64,000 bases of DNA from Actinomycetales bacterium (GTDB lineage: Bacteria; Actinomycetota; Actinomycetes; Actinomycetales; Dermatophilaceae). A model generated the notes under the pieces. That model worked only from the letters and a program-made list of their open reading frames with translations. It was not told the DNA's origin and did no database searches. Shown here one piece after another: positions 27,099 through 39,819 of the stretch. The DNA lies in contig JADJVI010000055.1 in the NCBI GenBank assembly GCA_016710645.1, positions 1 to 64,000 of the forward strand, written 5' to 3'. The translations under genes were made by a program, and so were the position numbers. Numbering within the stretch: the stretch's first letter is position 1; each line of letters opens with the position of its first letter.

Positions 27099-29162
27099 AT
27101 GCCGCGCCGCTCCCGTCTCGTCGTTGTCAACATCACCTTGCAGTCGGGAGAGTGGGACTTCGACGAGGTCGTCACCTTCGCCGGCCGCAAGTTCCGCCTG
27201 GTGCGAATCGGGACGAGCGGTGACCTCAAGGAGGCCGAGCGGCTGGTCTGGCAGTGGTCGCTCAAGAGCGACGCGATCGCGGTGACGGGTGTCCGCGAGG
27301 CGGCCTCGGCGGGGCTCTACGACGGCGACGTGAGCGCCATCCACGACCTGTTGCGCACAACTGCTCGGGTCCCGGTCCGAGACGGTGCAGTGTTGGCGAA
27401 TGTGTTGCAGGAGTGGGCTATTCGCCATGTGCAACGCGAATATCCGGGCTACTTCAGCAATGCTCGCACGGTGGTGCTGGAGGGCAGCCACCACGAGCGT
27501 GCCATCGCCGTCCTGCGCGAGTTCACCGACAACATCGAATTCGTCGACCCAACCAAGCGGGTCGGGGTGCCCACTGCCCTGGCCGTCAACCCGTTCACGT
27601 CGAAGGCCGCCGAGGCGGGCGTCCTGGCCTGGCGCATGACTCCGGATCTGATCAAGGCGCGCACGTCCGGGCCGGTGGCATGGATGAGTGACCGCTTGGC
27701 CCATCGGGCGGCCCGGGACGCCGACGTCATTGTCGGCAGCTACTCCGAGTTGATCCGGTTCGGGATCGAGGACCTCTCCGGCAAGACCGTCATCACCAAC
27801 GCGGTGTCCGAAGCACGACTGGCCGAGCTCGGGCGGCGCGGGGTGGACCTCGTCATTGACGCGACGCCGCAACCGTTCGCCTTCATGGCCGTGACGGCGA
27901 TGTTCGAAGCGATGGCTGCCGCCCTGCATACCGAAGACCGCGAGCTGACCACCGACGACCTGCTCGACCTCATCCAAGAAGCCGAGCTGACCCCGCGGCT
28001 GCTGCGGCCCAATGGCGACAAACGCAAGAGCCGGTTCGCGTTCGTCATCCACCCGCTCTCGCAGCAGTACTTCAAGAATGTCGAGCCGCTGCGCGCGATC
28101 ACCAAGGTGCCCGGCATGGTCGGCGTGGTGGAGAAGGCGATGGCCTATGCCCCGCCGTTCGTCTACAGCCACGTCACCGGGATTACCTCGCCGACCGGTG
28201 CCGAGGCCGAGGGCTGGCTCATCACCGTGGGCGGCACGCCCAAGGAGATGTTGGGACACAGCCCCGAGTTCACCTACTCCCGGCTATTGGAAGCCGCTGA
28301 CCTGGCCAAGAAGCTCGGCGCCCAGGTGATGGGGCTCGGAGCTTTCACCAAGGTCGTTGGTGATGCCGGTGTCACGGTAGCCAAGCGGGCGCCGCTGCCG
28401 GTCACGACGGGCAACAGTTACAGCGCCTCCGGGGCGTTGTGGGCGGCCCACGACGCCATGGCCAAACTCGGCATCGCCGAGCCTGGCGAGGACGGGATCA
28501 TCCACGGCAAGGCGATGGTCGTCGGTGCGACGGGCGCGATCGGGTCGGTGTGCGCGCGGTTGCTGGCCCTGGTGACCGATGAGCTCTGGCTGGTCTCCCC
28601 GGAGACGGCCAAATTGCTGGCCATCAAGCACGAGATCGAGCAGGAGAACCCCCGAGCGGTCGTCAATGTCGCCGGAAATCCGGGGGAGGCGCTGGGGGAG
28701 ATGGACCTCATCGTCACGGCCACATCGGCGGCCGGCAACCGGGTGCTGGACATTATGAAGGTCAAGCCGGGCTGCGTCATCACCGACGTTGCGCGTCCCT
28801 TGGACATGTCGGCCGAGGACGTTGCCAAGCGCCCCGATGTGCTGGTCATCGAGTCGGGCGAGGTTGACCTCCCCGGCGATGTCCACATGCGAGACATCGG
28901 TCTGCCTCCCGGTGTGGCCTACGCCTGCCTGGCCGAGACGGTGGTGCTTGCCCTGGAGGGGCGGTACGAGACGTTCACCGTCGGGCGCAGCATCGAGTGG
29001 CCCAAGGTCAAGGAGATCTACCAGCTCGGACTCAAGCACGGTATGAAGCTCGCGACGATCTCCGGCGTCAAGGGCGTCTACACCGATGCCGACTTCGCCC
29101 GGGTGCGGGAGGCTGCTCTCGCCGCGCGCGAGAGGGCCACGTCGAGCCCTCAAGGGGCATAG
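27099..29162 (+). CDS. Two-part protein with C-terminal acyl-ACP-reductase (AAR)-like domain
   Basis: 687 residues. From about residue 313 the protein aligns by eye with cyanobacterial long-chain acyl-ACP reductase: FAFVIHPLS at its start, GLGAFTKVVGD, VTTGNSYSASG, nucleotide site VVGATGAIGSVCARLL near residue 475, and the C-terminal CLAETVVLALEGRYETFTVG with LGLKHGMKLA. AAR reduces fatty acyl-ACP or -CoA to fatty aldehyde. Residues 1-310 are an additional domain I do not recognise (TLQSGEWDFDEVVTFAGRKF, EGSHHERAIAVLREFTDNIE). The gene starts five bases after WS/DGAT, with an SDR and a hydrolase downstream; together they could turn acyl thioesters into aldehyde, alcohol and wax ester. The catalytic cysteine of AAR was not located by eye. 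Confidence 0.68.
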   Translation: MPRRSRLVVVNITLQSGEWDFDEVVTFAGRKFRLVRIGTSGDLKEAERLVWQWSLKSDAIAVTGVREAASAGLYDGDVSAIHDLLRTTARVPVRDGAVLANVLQEWAIRHVQREYPGYFSNARTVVLEGSHHERAIAVLREFTDNIEFVDPTKRVGVPTALAVNPFTSKAAEAGVLAWRMTPDLIKARTSGPVAWMSDRLAHRAARDADVIVGSYSELIRFGIEDLSGKTVITNAVSEARLAELGRRGVDLVIDATPQPFAFMAVTAMFEAMAAALHTEDRELTTDDLLDLIQEAELTPRLLRPNGDKRKSRFAFVIHPLSQQYFKNVEPLRAITKVPGMVGVVEKAMAYAPPFVYSHVTGITSPTGAEAEGWLITVGGTPKEMLGHSPEFTYSRLLEAADLAKKLGAQVMGLGAFTKVVGDAGVTVAKRAPLPVTTGNSYSASGALWAAHDAMAKLGIAEPGEDGIIHGKAMVVGATGAIGSVCARLLALVTDELWLVSPETAKLLAIKHEIEQENPRAVVNVAGNPGEALGEMDLIVTATSAAGNRVLDIMKVKPGCVITDVARPLDMSAEDVAKRPDVLVIESGEVDLPGDVHMRDIGLPPGVAYACLAETVVLALEGRYETFTVGRSIEWPKVKEIYQLGLKHGMKLATISGVKGVYTDADFARVREAALAARERATSSPQGA

Positions 29163-29218
29163 CGACAAAGGACACATCGCCGCGTCGCCGTGGCGTGGGC
29201 TGGCGTGTCAGGATGATG

Positions 29219-29232
29219 TTACTGAGCAGTAA
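29219..29232. promoter_or_regulatory. TTACT-N4-AGTAA palindrome upstream of the SDR gene
   Basis: TTACTGAGCAGTAA is a perfect inverted repeat (5-base arms, GAGC centre) 10 bases before GTG 29242, ending in the AAGGAG ribosome-binding site. It resembles operators of TetR-type regulators of lipid genes and matches the element at 25351. It may mark an internal promoter of the lipid operon. Confidence 0.5.
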
Positions 29233-29241
29233 GGAGTCGTC

Positions 29242-30090
29242 GTGAAGTCGGTCCAGGGTAAGAACGTCCTCGTCACCGGCGCCGCCATGGGCATGGGGCG
29301 GCTGTTCGCGGAGCGGGCCATCGCCGAAGGTGCGGCCCATGTCGTGCTGTGGGACCTGCAGGAGGAGCGGCTTAACCAGACGCTTGCCGAGCTGGCCGAC
29401 GCTGCGGCCGCACACGGGGTGACGCTCAGCGGCTTCATCGTCGACGTCAGTGATCTCGACGACGTCAAGGTCAGCGCCGACGCGGTGCGCGCCGACATCG
29501 GCCACGTCGACGTCCTGGTCAACAATGCCGGCGTGGTGCGCGGCAACACCTACTTCTGGGAGTCCGACTCCACCAAGGACACCAAACTCACCGTCGACGT
29601 CAACACCCTCGCGCCGATGTATGTCGCCCGCGAGTTCCTCCCAGGCATGATCGCAAACAGTGCCGACTGCCGGGTGCTCAACCTCTCCTCGGCCGCCGGC
29701 TTCACGCCCAACCCCCGGATGGCCGTGTATGCCGCGTCCAAGTGGGCGGTCATCGGCTGGTCCGACTCGGTGCGCCTAGAGCTCAAGCAGGCCGGCATCG
29801 CGCACGTCATGGTGACCACGGTCTGCCCCTACTACGTCAACACGGGGATGTTCGCCGGAGCCAAATCGGCGCCGCTGCTGCCGATCCTCGAGCCCGACCA
29901 CGTCGTCGACGAGGCATGGAAGGGTATGCTCGCCGGCTCGCCGTTCGTCATCCTGCCCAAGACCGTCGTGCTCAGCGAGGTGCTCAAGGGCCTGGTGCCA
30001 ATCGGTGTCCGCGACTTCATCGCCGACAACATCATCGGGGTCTATCACACGATGGAAGACTTCACGGGCAGGACTGAGTCGAAGGCGTGA
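29242..30090 (+). CDS. Short-chain dehydrogenase/reductase in the lipid operon
   Basis: Classical SDR of 282 residues. Cofactor motif TGAAMGMG at 12-19, NNAG at 94-97, catalytic Ser149/150 in LNLSSAAG and YAASK with Tyr163 and Lys167. The C-terminal extension (PKTVVLSEVLKGLVPIGVRD, NIIGVYHTMEDFTG) resembles 17-beta-HSD11/retinol-dehydrogenase-like members that act on lipid substrates. D38 after the second strand suggests NAD preference. Placed between an AAR-like enzyme and a hydrolase, it could reduce fatty aldehyde to fatty alcohol for the wax ester synthase. Good AAGGAG site; GTG start; overlaps the next gene by GTGA. Confidence 0.82.
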   Translation: MKSVQGKNVLVTGAAMGMGRLFAERAIAEGAAHVVLWDLQEERLNQTLAELADAAAAHGVTLSGFIVDVSDLDDVKVSADAVRADIGHVDVLVNNAGVVRGNTYFWESDSTKDTKLTVDVNTLAPMYVAREFLPGMIANSADCRVLNLSSAAGFTPNPRMAVYAASKWAVIGWSDSVRLELKQAGIAHVMVTTVCPYYVNTGMFAGAKSAPLLPILEPDHVVDEAWKGMLAGSPFVILPKTVVLSEVLKGLVPIGVRDFIADNIIGVYHTMEDFTGRTESKA

Positions 30091-30974
30091 CCAGCACGGT
30101 TGGAGGCAAGAGGGTGGGCCGCGCCTACCGGGTGCCGGTCTCTTACGGTGCCAACCTTTTCGCCCAGGAATACCTCCCCGACGCCGGTGCCCAGGTGTCG
30201 GGGCCGACGGTTGTCCTCGCCCATGGCTGGTGCATGGACCACTCCAGTTGGCACCGCGTGATCGACTCGCTGCTGCGCCGGCTCCCGGTGCGCATCGTCA
30301 CCTATGACCAACGCGGTCATGGCAAGTCGACGATGGGGGTCGAGCACGATCCGAGCGTCCGCATCCTCGGCGACGACCTCGCCGAGGTCATCGACGCCAC
30401 GACTCCGGAGGGCTCGCTCATCCTGGTCGGCCACTCGATGGGCGGCATGTCGGTCATGGCGTATGCCGGTCTGCAAGGGGCGAGCTTCACCGACCGGGTT
30501 CGCGGTGTGGTCCTGGCCTCGACGGCCGCGTCCATCGAAGGTCGCGATCCGGTGCCGCTGGAAACGCTCATCATGGCGGTCGCGTCGCGAGCACCCGGCA
30601 TACCGCCGCGGTTGTTGGTGCCGCGGCTGGTGCAGGGGCGGTTGCTCTTCGGCAACCGCGCCGATCGCGAGGATGTCGCGCACGCGATCGACCAGATCAA
30701 GCGGACCAAGATGCCGACGATCGGGCGGTTCTTCTACGCGATCTCGCAGCACAACGAGGCCGAGTCGCTGACCCACTTCGTGCGGGTGCCGACGCACATC
30801 ATCAGCGGCGACCACGATCGCCTCATCCCGGTGATCTATGCCGAGGCATTGCGCGATCACATCCCCACCTCGCACCTGCGGGTGTTGCCAGGGGTGGGTC
30901 ACATGACGCCTTACGAAGCGGTCGAGGTCATCGTCGACGCCGTCCTCGACCTCATCGAGACCACGTCCGACTGA
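30087..30974 (+). CDS. Alpha/beta hydrolase (esterase/lipase-like) of the lipid operon
   Basis: Alpha/beta hydrolase of 295 residues, GTG overlapping the SDR stop. HGWCMDHSSWH (oxyanion hole), YDQRGHGKST, nucleophile LVGHSMGGMSVMAYAG, acid in HIISGDHDRLIP and histidine in GVGHMTPYEA make a complete triad. A helical cap lies at about 165-235. Its place at the end of the WS/DGAT-AAR-SDR operon suggests it hydrolyses wax esters, triacylglycerol or acyl thioesters, but this is inference. A loose hairpin containing GCACGGC at 30987 and GCCGTGC at 31018 follows the stop. Confidence 0.82.
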   Translation: MTSTVGGKRVGRAYRVPVSYGANLFAQEYLPDAGAQVSGPTVVLAHGWCMDHSSWHRVIDSLLRRLPVRIVTYDQRGHGKSTMGVEHDPSVRILGDDLAEVIDATTPEGSLILVGHSMGGMSVMAYAGLQGASFTDRVRGVVLASTAASIEGRDPVPLETLIMAVASRAPGIPPRLLVPRLVQGRLLFGNRADREDVAHAIDQIKRTKMPTIGRFFYAISQHNEAESLTHFVRVPTHIISGDHDRLIPVIYAEALRDHIPTSHLRVLPGVGHMTPYEAVEVIVDAVLDLIETTSD

Positions 30975-31055
30975 CGCTCACCCTGCGCACGGCTCGCCTC
31001 GACAAGCGTCGGGGTATGCCGTGCAGCTCGCCTCCCGCTGCCACCGGTGGATGCC

Positions 31056-31450
31056 TCAGCGTTCGCTTTCTCGCGGCGTCACCAGATGCACGGTCAGACC
31101 GTTGATGCCAGCGAAGCCACCAGGATTGGCGGTGTACAACGGCAGGCCTTGCGAGATCGCGACAGCAGCGATGAGCGCGTCGTAGGCGCGGGCAGCCGGT
31201 TTGCGTCCAGCGCTACGCAACGATGCAGCGACCGATCCGAAAGTGCGCGCGGCCGTCGCATCGAAGGGAAGAGGGTCGAAATCCGCTTCGACGTGTAGCA
31301 GGTGAAGCTGCCGGGCCCGCCTCTTCTGCTCGGTCTTGGCGACGAGCGGGCCGACGGAGAGCTCTGCCAGCGTGACCGCACAGACGAGCGGCTCGGCGGG
31401 CAGACTGCTGGGGTCGAGCTCAGCGATGTCGATGACGGTGTCGGCAACAT
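31056..31450 (-). pseudogene. vapC: VapC-type PIN-domain toxin, N-terminal frameshift
   Basis: PIN-domain ribonuclease of a VapBC-type system. The minus-strand frame ending at TGA 31056 reads DTVIDIAELDPSSLPAEPLV, AVTLAELSVGPLVAKTEQKR, DFDPLPFDATAARTFGSVAA, KPAARAYDALIAAVAISQGL and PLYTANPGGFAGINGLTVHL, which carries the conserved acidic residues of VapC. No start codon exists in that frame upstream; ATG 31450 is in another frame and would read MLxDTVIDIA after adding one C. So the gene is frameshifted at its second or third codon, or the sequence has a one-base error. No VapB antitoxin is adjacent in the usual place. Confidence 0.7.
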
Positions 31451-31496
31451 TCTCGCCGTAGCGGGGAACACGCTGCGTCGCGCTTATCGCGACAGA

Positions 31497-31740
31497 TCAG
31501 GGCAACAGGTCCCAAAGATGCCTTCGCGCGGGCATCGCGTGAATCACCATCTCGTGGCCGGTCTCAAAGATGAGCACGACGGTCTCAAGGAGGCGCCCGT
31601 TGGTGTCGAAGCCGAGGCGGAGCTGGCGGCGCGGCCGGTCATCCTCGTCATCCAATGGCTCGATCCACAGCGACCAGTCGGCAGCTTGCAGCGCATCTTC
31701 CTGGCTGACCCCATGCTTGGGCGCTCGGGTGAATCTTCAC
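31497..31740 (-). pseudogene. BrnT-like toxin, single frameshift
   Basis: Small toxin candidate overlapping the antitoxin stop (GTGA, GTG at 31740). The start reads VKIHPSA and, after removal of one C in a GCCCAAG run near 31720, continues KHGVSQEDALQAADWSLWIE, then PRRQLRLGFDTNGRLLETVV and MVIHAMPARRHLWDLLP to TGA 31497. The KHGVS start, the R-x-L-x-x-G-F strand and the final A-R-R fit the BrnT/RelE-like toxin pattern, about 80 residues. One base disrupts the frame. With the neighbouring VapC also frameshifted, the module is probably inactive, unless both breaks are sequence errors. Confidence 0.6.
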
Positions 31741-31982
31741 GCCGCAAAGTGCGCAAGCGCGCGACGGATTGCCTCAGAGCGGCTGACCTTCTCTCGGTCA
31801 GCCACGACATCCAAGGCCGCCAGTTCGTCAACGGTGAGCCTAACCGCCACGACCTGCATGGGCTGGGCGCCTCGACCGGGGCGGCCCCGACCGCGACGCT
31901 TGAGCTCCTCGACGTCGTAACCAGCCTCAGCCTCGTCGGCCCACTGCTGGATCTGTTCCTGGGTGATCTCGTCCTCCCGCAC
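31737..31982 (-). CDS. Ribbon-helix-helix antitoxin
   Basis: Antitoxin and autorepressor of 81 residues. The C-terminal half is a ribbon-helix-helix DNA-binding domain (MQVVAVRLTVDELAALDVVA, DREKVSRSEAIRRALAHFAA); the N-terminal half is acidic and probably binds toxin (MREDEITQEQIQQWADEAEA). GTG 31982 is six bases after a TACGAT box in an AT-rich stretch with a repeated TTTTCGT, so transcription is likely leaderless and the repeats may be its operator. It is intact, while the toxin gene it overlaps is frameshifted. Confidence 0.8.
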   Translation of the reverse strand: MREDEITQEQIQQWADEAEAGYDVEELKRRGRGRPGRGAQPMQVVAVRLTVDELAALDVVADREKVSRSEAIRRALAHFAA

Positions 31983-32061
31983 GAAAATATCGTAAACGAA
32001 AACGGACGGGCGCGGGAAGGCTTCTGATCACGAATCCCGCGGATCGGCATGAGCCGCAAGC

Positions 32062-32727
32062 TCACCAGCCGCGGGCGCGCCATTCGCCGAGGTGGGGGCG
32101 CTCGCGCCCCAGCACGGTGTCGTCGCCATGGCCGGGATAGATCCAGGTCTGGTCGTCGTACACGTCGAAAATCCGCTCCACCACATCGGTGTACAGCTGG
32201 TCAAAGGACTGTCCGGGCTGCTTGGTGTTGCCGACGCCACCCGGAAACAACGAGTCGCCGGTGATCAGGTGGGTGATCCCCGACGGGTCGGCATAGGCCA
32301 GCGCGATGCCGCCTTCGGTGTGCCCGCGCAGGTGAATGACGTCGAAGGTGAGGGCACCGACATCGAGCTGATCCCCATGCCCCAGTCGGTAGGTCGGAGC
32401 CAGCGGAAGGGCATCGGCATCCTCCTCGCCGGCCAGGGTGGGTGCGCCGGACCACTGCGCCAGGTCGACCAGGGCCTGGACGTGGTCGGGATGACGGTGC
32501 GTGGTGAGGATGCCGTCCAGCCGACCCGATCCTTCGAGCACGAACGCCTCCAGACGTTCCCGCTGCGCGGCAGCGTCGATGAGCAACTGGTGTCCCGTCT
32601 CCCGGCAGGTCAGCAGGTAGGCGTTGTTGTCGAACGGTCCGACGCTGCACTTGCGGATCGTCAACGCGTCGAGCTCCCGCACGGCCGAGGGGCCGCCGGG
32701 GGTGACCTGACCGGCATACGAGGGCAT
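32062..32727 (-). CDS. MBL-fold metallo-hydrolase
   Basis: Metallo-beta-lactamase-fold hydrolase of 221 residues, glyoxalase-II-like. Metal ligands are visible as THRHPDH (His77, His79, Asp81, His82), HLRGHTEGG, TGDSLFPGG and the C-terminal IYPGHGDDT. The N-terminus (IRKCSVGPFDNNAYLLTC) is typical of the mycobacterial relative encoded beside uvrA, and the same linkage holds here. Substrate is probably a thioester or similar; not established. ATG 32727, immediately downstream of the DinB-like gene on the same strand. Confidence 0.85.
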   Translation of the reverse strand: MPSYAGQVTPGGPSAVRELDALTIRKCSVGPFDNNAYLLTCRETGHQLLIDAAAQRERLEAFVLEGSGRLDGILTTHRHPDHVQALVDLAQWSGAPTLAGEEDADALPLAPTYRLGHGDQLDVGALTFDVIHLRGHTEGGIALAYADPSGITHLITGDSLFPGGVGNTKQPGQSFDQLYTDVVERIFDVYDDQTWIYPGHGDDTVLGRERPHLGEWRARGW

Positions 32728-32730
32728 CGT

Positions 32731-33441
32731 TCACGATCCTTTCGGGAGCTCGGGAAGGGGGCCGCCCTGGCACTGCACCCCATCGGTGAGCCCGCGCGCC
32801 AGCCACCCCAGCAGCGCAGCGCGCGAACCACTGAGGTATGCCGTCCGGTCACCTGCCAGCGCGATGTCACCGACGACGTACTCGTCGCCCTCGTCGGTAC
32901 GCAGGATCATCGGCGGCGCGGTGGGATCGGCCGAGAGGTGCCCCACCTCGTCGCCGAGGAAATCAGCGACGAGAGCCGCCGGCACGTCGTGGAAGGAGTA
33001 GCCGGCCAGCAGGTCGACGTGGTGGTAGACGACCTCGCGTAACCGTCGGGTGGCCAGGCCCGACGCTCGGTCGCTGACCCCACCCCGCACCGTGAGGGGC
33101 GTGGCGTCGTCGGCGGGGCTGAGCGCCCGAGCGCCCAAGCCCAACCAGGTGCTCGCATTGCGGATGTCGTCGCGCAGCGTCGACATCGACCGCCCTGATC
33201 CGGCCTCGATGGCGTCATTGCGGGCCTGGGCGCTGGCATACATCGGGGTCTCGACCTTGGTCACGGCCCAGGTGACCAGGTTGCCCAGGCCCTCGGCGTT
33301 GCGCGCGATGTGGGTGAGTACGTGCCCGCGGGTCCAGCCCTCGCACAGTGACGGCTCGAACTGCGCGCCCTCCGGCAGCGACTCGACGGTCGCGATGAGC
33401 GCGTCGGTCGCCTCGGCCACGTCGTCCCAGGTGTGCCTCAT
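32731..33441 (-). CDS. DinB-like / maleylpyruvate isomerase family mycothiol-dependent enzyme
   Basis: Protein of 236 residues of the maleylpyruvate isomerase N-terminal (DinB-like four-helix) family. WDDVAEATDALIATVESLPE, PSLCEGWTRGHVLTHIARNA and LREVVYHHVDLLAGYSFHDV supply the metal-binding histidines; the C-terminal part is the MDMPI-type small domain (MILRTDEGDEYVVGDIALAG). Members use mycothiol, the actinobacterial thiol, as co-substrate. It is probably co-transcribed with the MBL hydrolase three bases downstream and divergent from uvrA. The reaction is unknown. Confidence 0.78.
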   Translation of the reverse strand: MRHTWDDVAEATDALIATVESLPEGAQFEPSLCEGWTRGHVLTHIARNAEGLGNLVTWAVTKVETPMYASAQARNDAIEAGSGRSMSTLRDDIRNASTWLGLGARALSPADDATPLTVRGGVSDRASGLATRRLREVVYHHVDLLAGYSFHDVPAALVADFLGDEVGHLSADPTAPPMILRTDEGDEYVVGDIALAGDRTAYLSGSRAALLGWLARGLTDGVQCQGGPLPELPKGS

Positions 33442-33528
33442 GAGGGCACCGTACCCGCGGGGAGGCTGCACGGCATACGAAGGCCGGGGCATTTCTAGTG
33501 CGTGGGCAGGGGTGTCGGTGGTGGCACT

Positions 33529-33534
33529 TAGGCT
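33529..33534 (+). promoter_or_regulatory. -10 box (TAGGCT) of leaderless uvrA
   Basis: TAGGCT ends seven bases before GTG 33542. No ribosome-binding site lies ahead of that GTG, so this spacing decides the start in favour of 33542 over the in-frame ATG at 33635. No LexA-type palindrome was seen between uvrA and the divergent gene. Confidence 0.5.
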
Positions 33535-33541
33535 GTCCCTC

Positions 33542-36606
<3,065 letters not shown>

Positions 36607-36610
<4 letters not shown>

Positions 36611-37506
36611 CTGTTGCTCTGCCCTCGGCGTGGGTGGCTCGGATCCGTGCCTTACCGCCAGAGGGCGGACCATCGGGGGAGCGCTGGCTCGATCGACTGC
36701 CGCGGCTCATCCCTGAGGTGCTGGAGCACTGGGAACTTGACGTCATGGGGGAGCCGTGGACCGGCTACACCGCGATCGCCCTCCCGGTCCTGCGGGACGG
36801 CATACCTCTGGTCGTGAAAATCGGCTGGCCGCATCGGGATTCGGCGGCTGAGCACCTGGCGTTGCGGCACTGGGCCGGCCGCGGGGCAGTCATTCTCGTC
36901 GCCGCCGATCCGGCCCGGGGAGCGCTTCTGCTGGAGCGGCTTGACCCCGACCGCAGCTTGGAGGACCTGCCGGACGTCGATGCTGCCTGCGTCATCGCGG
37001 GTGAGGTCATGGCGCGTCTACACGTGCCGGCGCCGCCGACCATCCCGGCTCTGGACGAGTGGGTGGCTCGCCAGCTCCCGGGGTTGCAGGCCTGCGAGGC
37101 CATTCCGAGGCGGATCGTCACCCGCACTGGCGATCTGGCGCGCGAGCTCACGGCCACCCCCGGCCCGAGGTCGCTGCTGCACGGTGACCTGCACTTCGGC
37201 AACATTCTCGCGGGCACCCGCGAGCCGTGGCTGGCCATCGATCCCAACCCGCTCGCCGGCCACCCCGGATTCGAACTCAACGCGCTGCTTCGCAACCGGG
37301 TCGAGGAACTTCGGGCCTCCGGCAGCTTCCGGTATGCCGTCCGCCGCCGCCTCGAGATCCTCGCCGACGTAGCCGGAATCGACTCGACCGAGGCGCGGCT
37401 GTGGACTCTCGTCCACACCGGGATCCAGATCGGTTGGCAGGCCGCATCGGGCCAGCACGACAAGCAATCGCTGCAGATCGCGCTGTTCAAGGCGCTGGAG
37501 GAATGA
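36607..37506 (+). CDS. Aminoglycoside/hydroxyurea phosphotransferase, APH(6)-like
   Basis: Antibiotic-kinase-fold phosphotransferase of 299 residues, resembling the streptomycin 6-kinase/hydroxyurea kinase family. Catalytic loop LLHGDLHFGNIL (HGDxxxxN) and metal motif AIDPNPLAGHPGFE are intact; LVVKIGWPHRDSAAEHLALR holds the ATP lysine. GTG 36607 overlaps the uvrA stop, so it is translated with the repair gene and is not obviously a mobile resistance gene. It could confer streptomycin resistance or phosphorylate a metabolite. Followed by a likely antibiotic-inducible leader and an ABC-F gene. Confidence 0.82.
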
Positions 37507-37662
37507 CAGCGACTCCGCCGACGGCTCGCGAAAACCAGTTGGCTCGCGTCCGTCATCCCACGCACACTTGGAGCATGTGATTCCCGTGGCTCCGCCGCTG
37601 CCCACCCACCTCATCGGTCGGCAGGTCGGCGTGTCCTGCCACTGCCACCTCCGGGAGATCAC

Positions 37663-39052
<1,390 letters not shown>

Positions 39053-39066
<14 letters not shown>

Positions 39067-39088
39067 CCCCGCGGTCGCCCACCCACCC
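39053..39088. terminator. Bidirectional hairpin terminator between ABC-F and livF
   Basis: Arms GGGTGGGTGGGTGACC (39053-39068) and GGTCGCCCACCCACCC (39073-39088) pair over 16 positions with one G-U wobble and a 4-base loop. Lies between convergent genes; the ABC-F stop (39064-39066) is inside the left arm. Confidence 0.75.
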
Positions 39089-39108
39089 TGTGGTGATGCT
39101 GTGGTGTG

Positions 39109-39819
39109 TCAGTCCTCGCCGAGGTAGGCCTTGCGGACCTCGTCGCTGACCAGCAGTTCGCGTCCGGTGCCGTCCAGGACGATGTGCCCGACCTCCAGGA
39201 CATAGCCCTTGTCGGCGAGCTTGAGCGCGGCGCGGGCGTTCTGCTCGACCAGGAGGATCGTCGTGCCCTGCGACTGCAGGGTCTTCACCGTGGCCATGAT
39301 GCGCTGCATCATGATCGGCGACAGACCCATCGAGGGTTCGTCCAGCATGAGCAGCTTGGGGCGGCTCATCATGGCCCGGCCCATGGCGAGCATCTGCTGC
39401 TCACCACCGGAGAACGTCCCGGCTGGCTGCTTGGCCCGCTCCCCAAGGATGGGGAACAGGTCGTAGGCAGCCTGCAGGTCGTCCTTGATGCCAGAGTCGG
39501 TGCGGGAGAAGGCACCAAGCAGCAGGTTCTCCTCCACCGAGAGCCGGGGGAAGATCCGCCGACCCTCGGGGCTATGCGCCAGCCCGAGCATGACGATCTC
39601 GTGCGCGGGCACGTCATCAATGCGCTTGCCCTGGAACCAGATCTCCCCGGAGGACGGGCGGATCAGCCCGGAGATGGTGCGCAGGGTGGTCGTCTTGCCG
39701 GCACCGTTGGTGCCGATGAGGCAGACGACCTCGCCCTCGCCGACGCTGAAGCTGATCCCCTTGACCGCCTCGATCTTTCCGTAGGCGACCCGCAGGTCCT
39801 TGACCTCGAGCATGCTCAC
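39109..39819 (-). CDS. livF: Branched-chain amino acid ABC transporter ATPase LivF
   Basis: One of two ATPases of the Liv (HAAT) importer, 236 residues. Begins MLEVKDLRVAYGKIEAVKGI (ATG near 39819); Walker A GTNGAGKTTTLR, LGLAHSPEGRRIFPRLSVEE (LivF hallmark), signature FSGGEQQMLAMGRAMMSRPK, Walker B LLMLDEPSMGLSP and switch region LLVEQNARAALKLAD. Ends with the usual short tail. It overlaps livG by a few bases and is the last gene of the operon, closed by the hairpin at 39053-39088. Confidence 0.95.
   Translation of the reverse strand: MSMLEVKDLRVAYGKIEAVKGISFSVGEGEVVCLIGTNGAGKTTTLRTISGLIRPSSGEIWFQGKRIDDVPAHEIVMLGLAHSPEGRRIFPRLSVEENLLLGAFSRTDSGIKDDLQAAYDLFPILGERAKQPAGTFSGGEQQMLAMGRAMMSRPKLLMLDEPSMGLSPIMMQRIMATVKTLQSQGTTILLVEQNARAALKLADKGYVLEVGHIVLDGTGRELLVSDEVRKAYLGED

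Noticed and set aside
22506..31000. Secondary-metabolite cluster in the lipid region
   Set aside because: No carrier protein, ketosynthase or adenylation domain; the genes fit storage-lipid metabolism.
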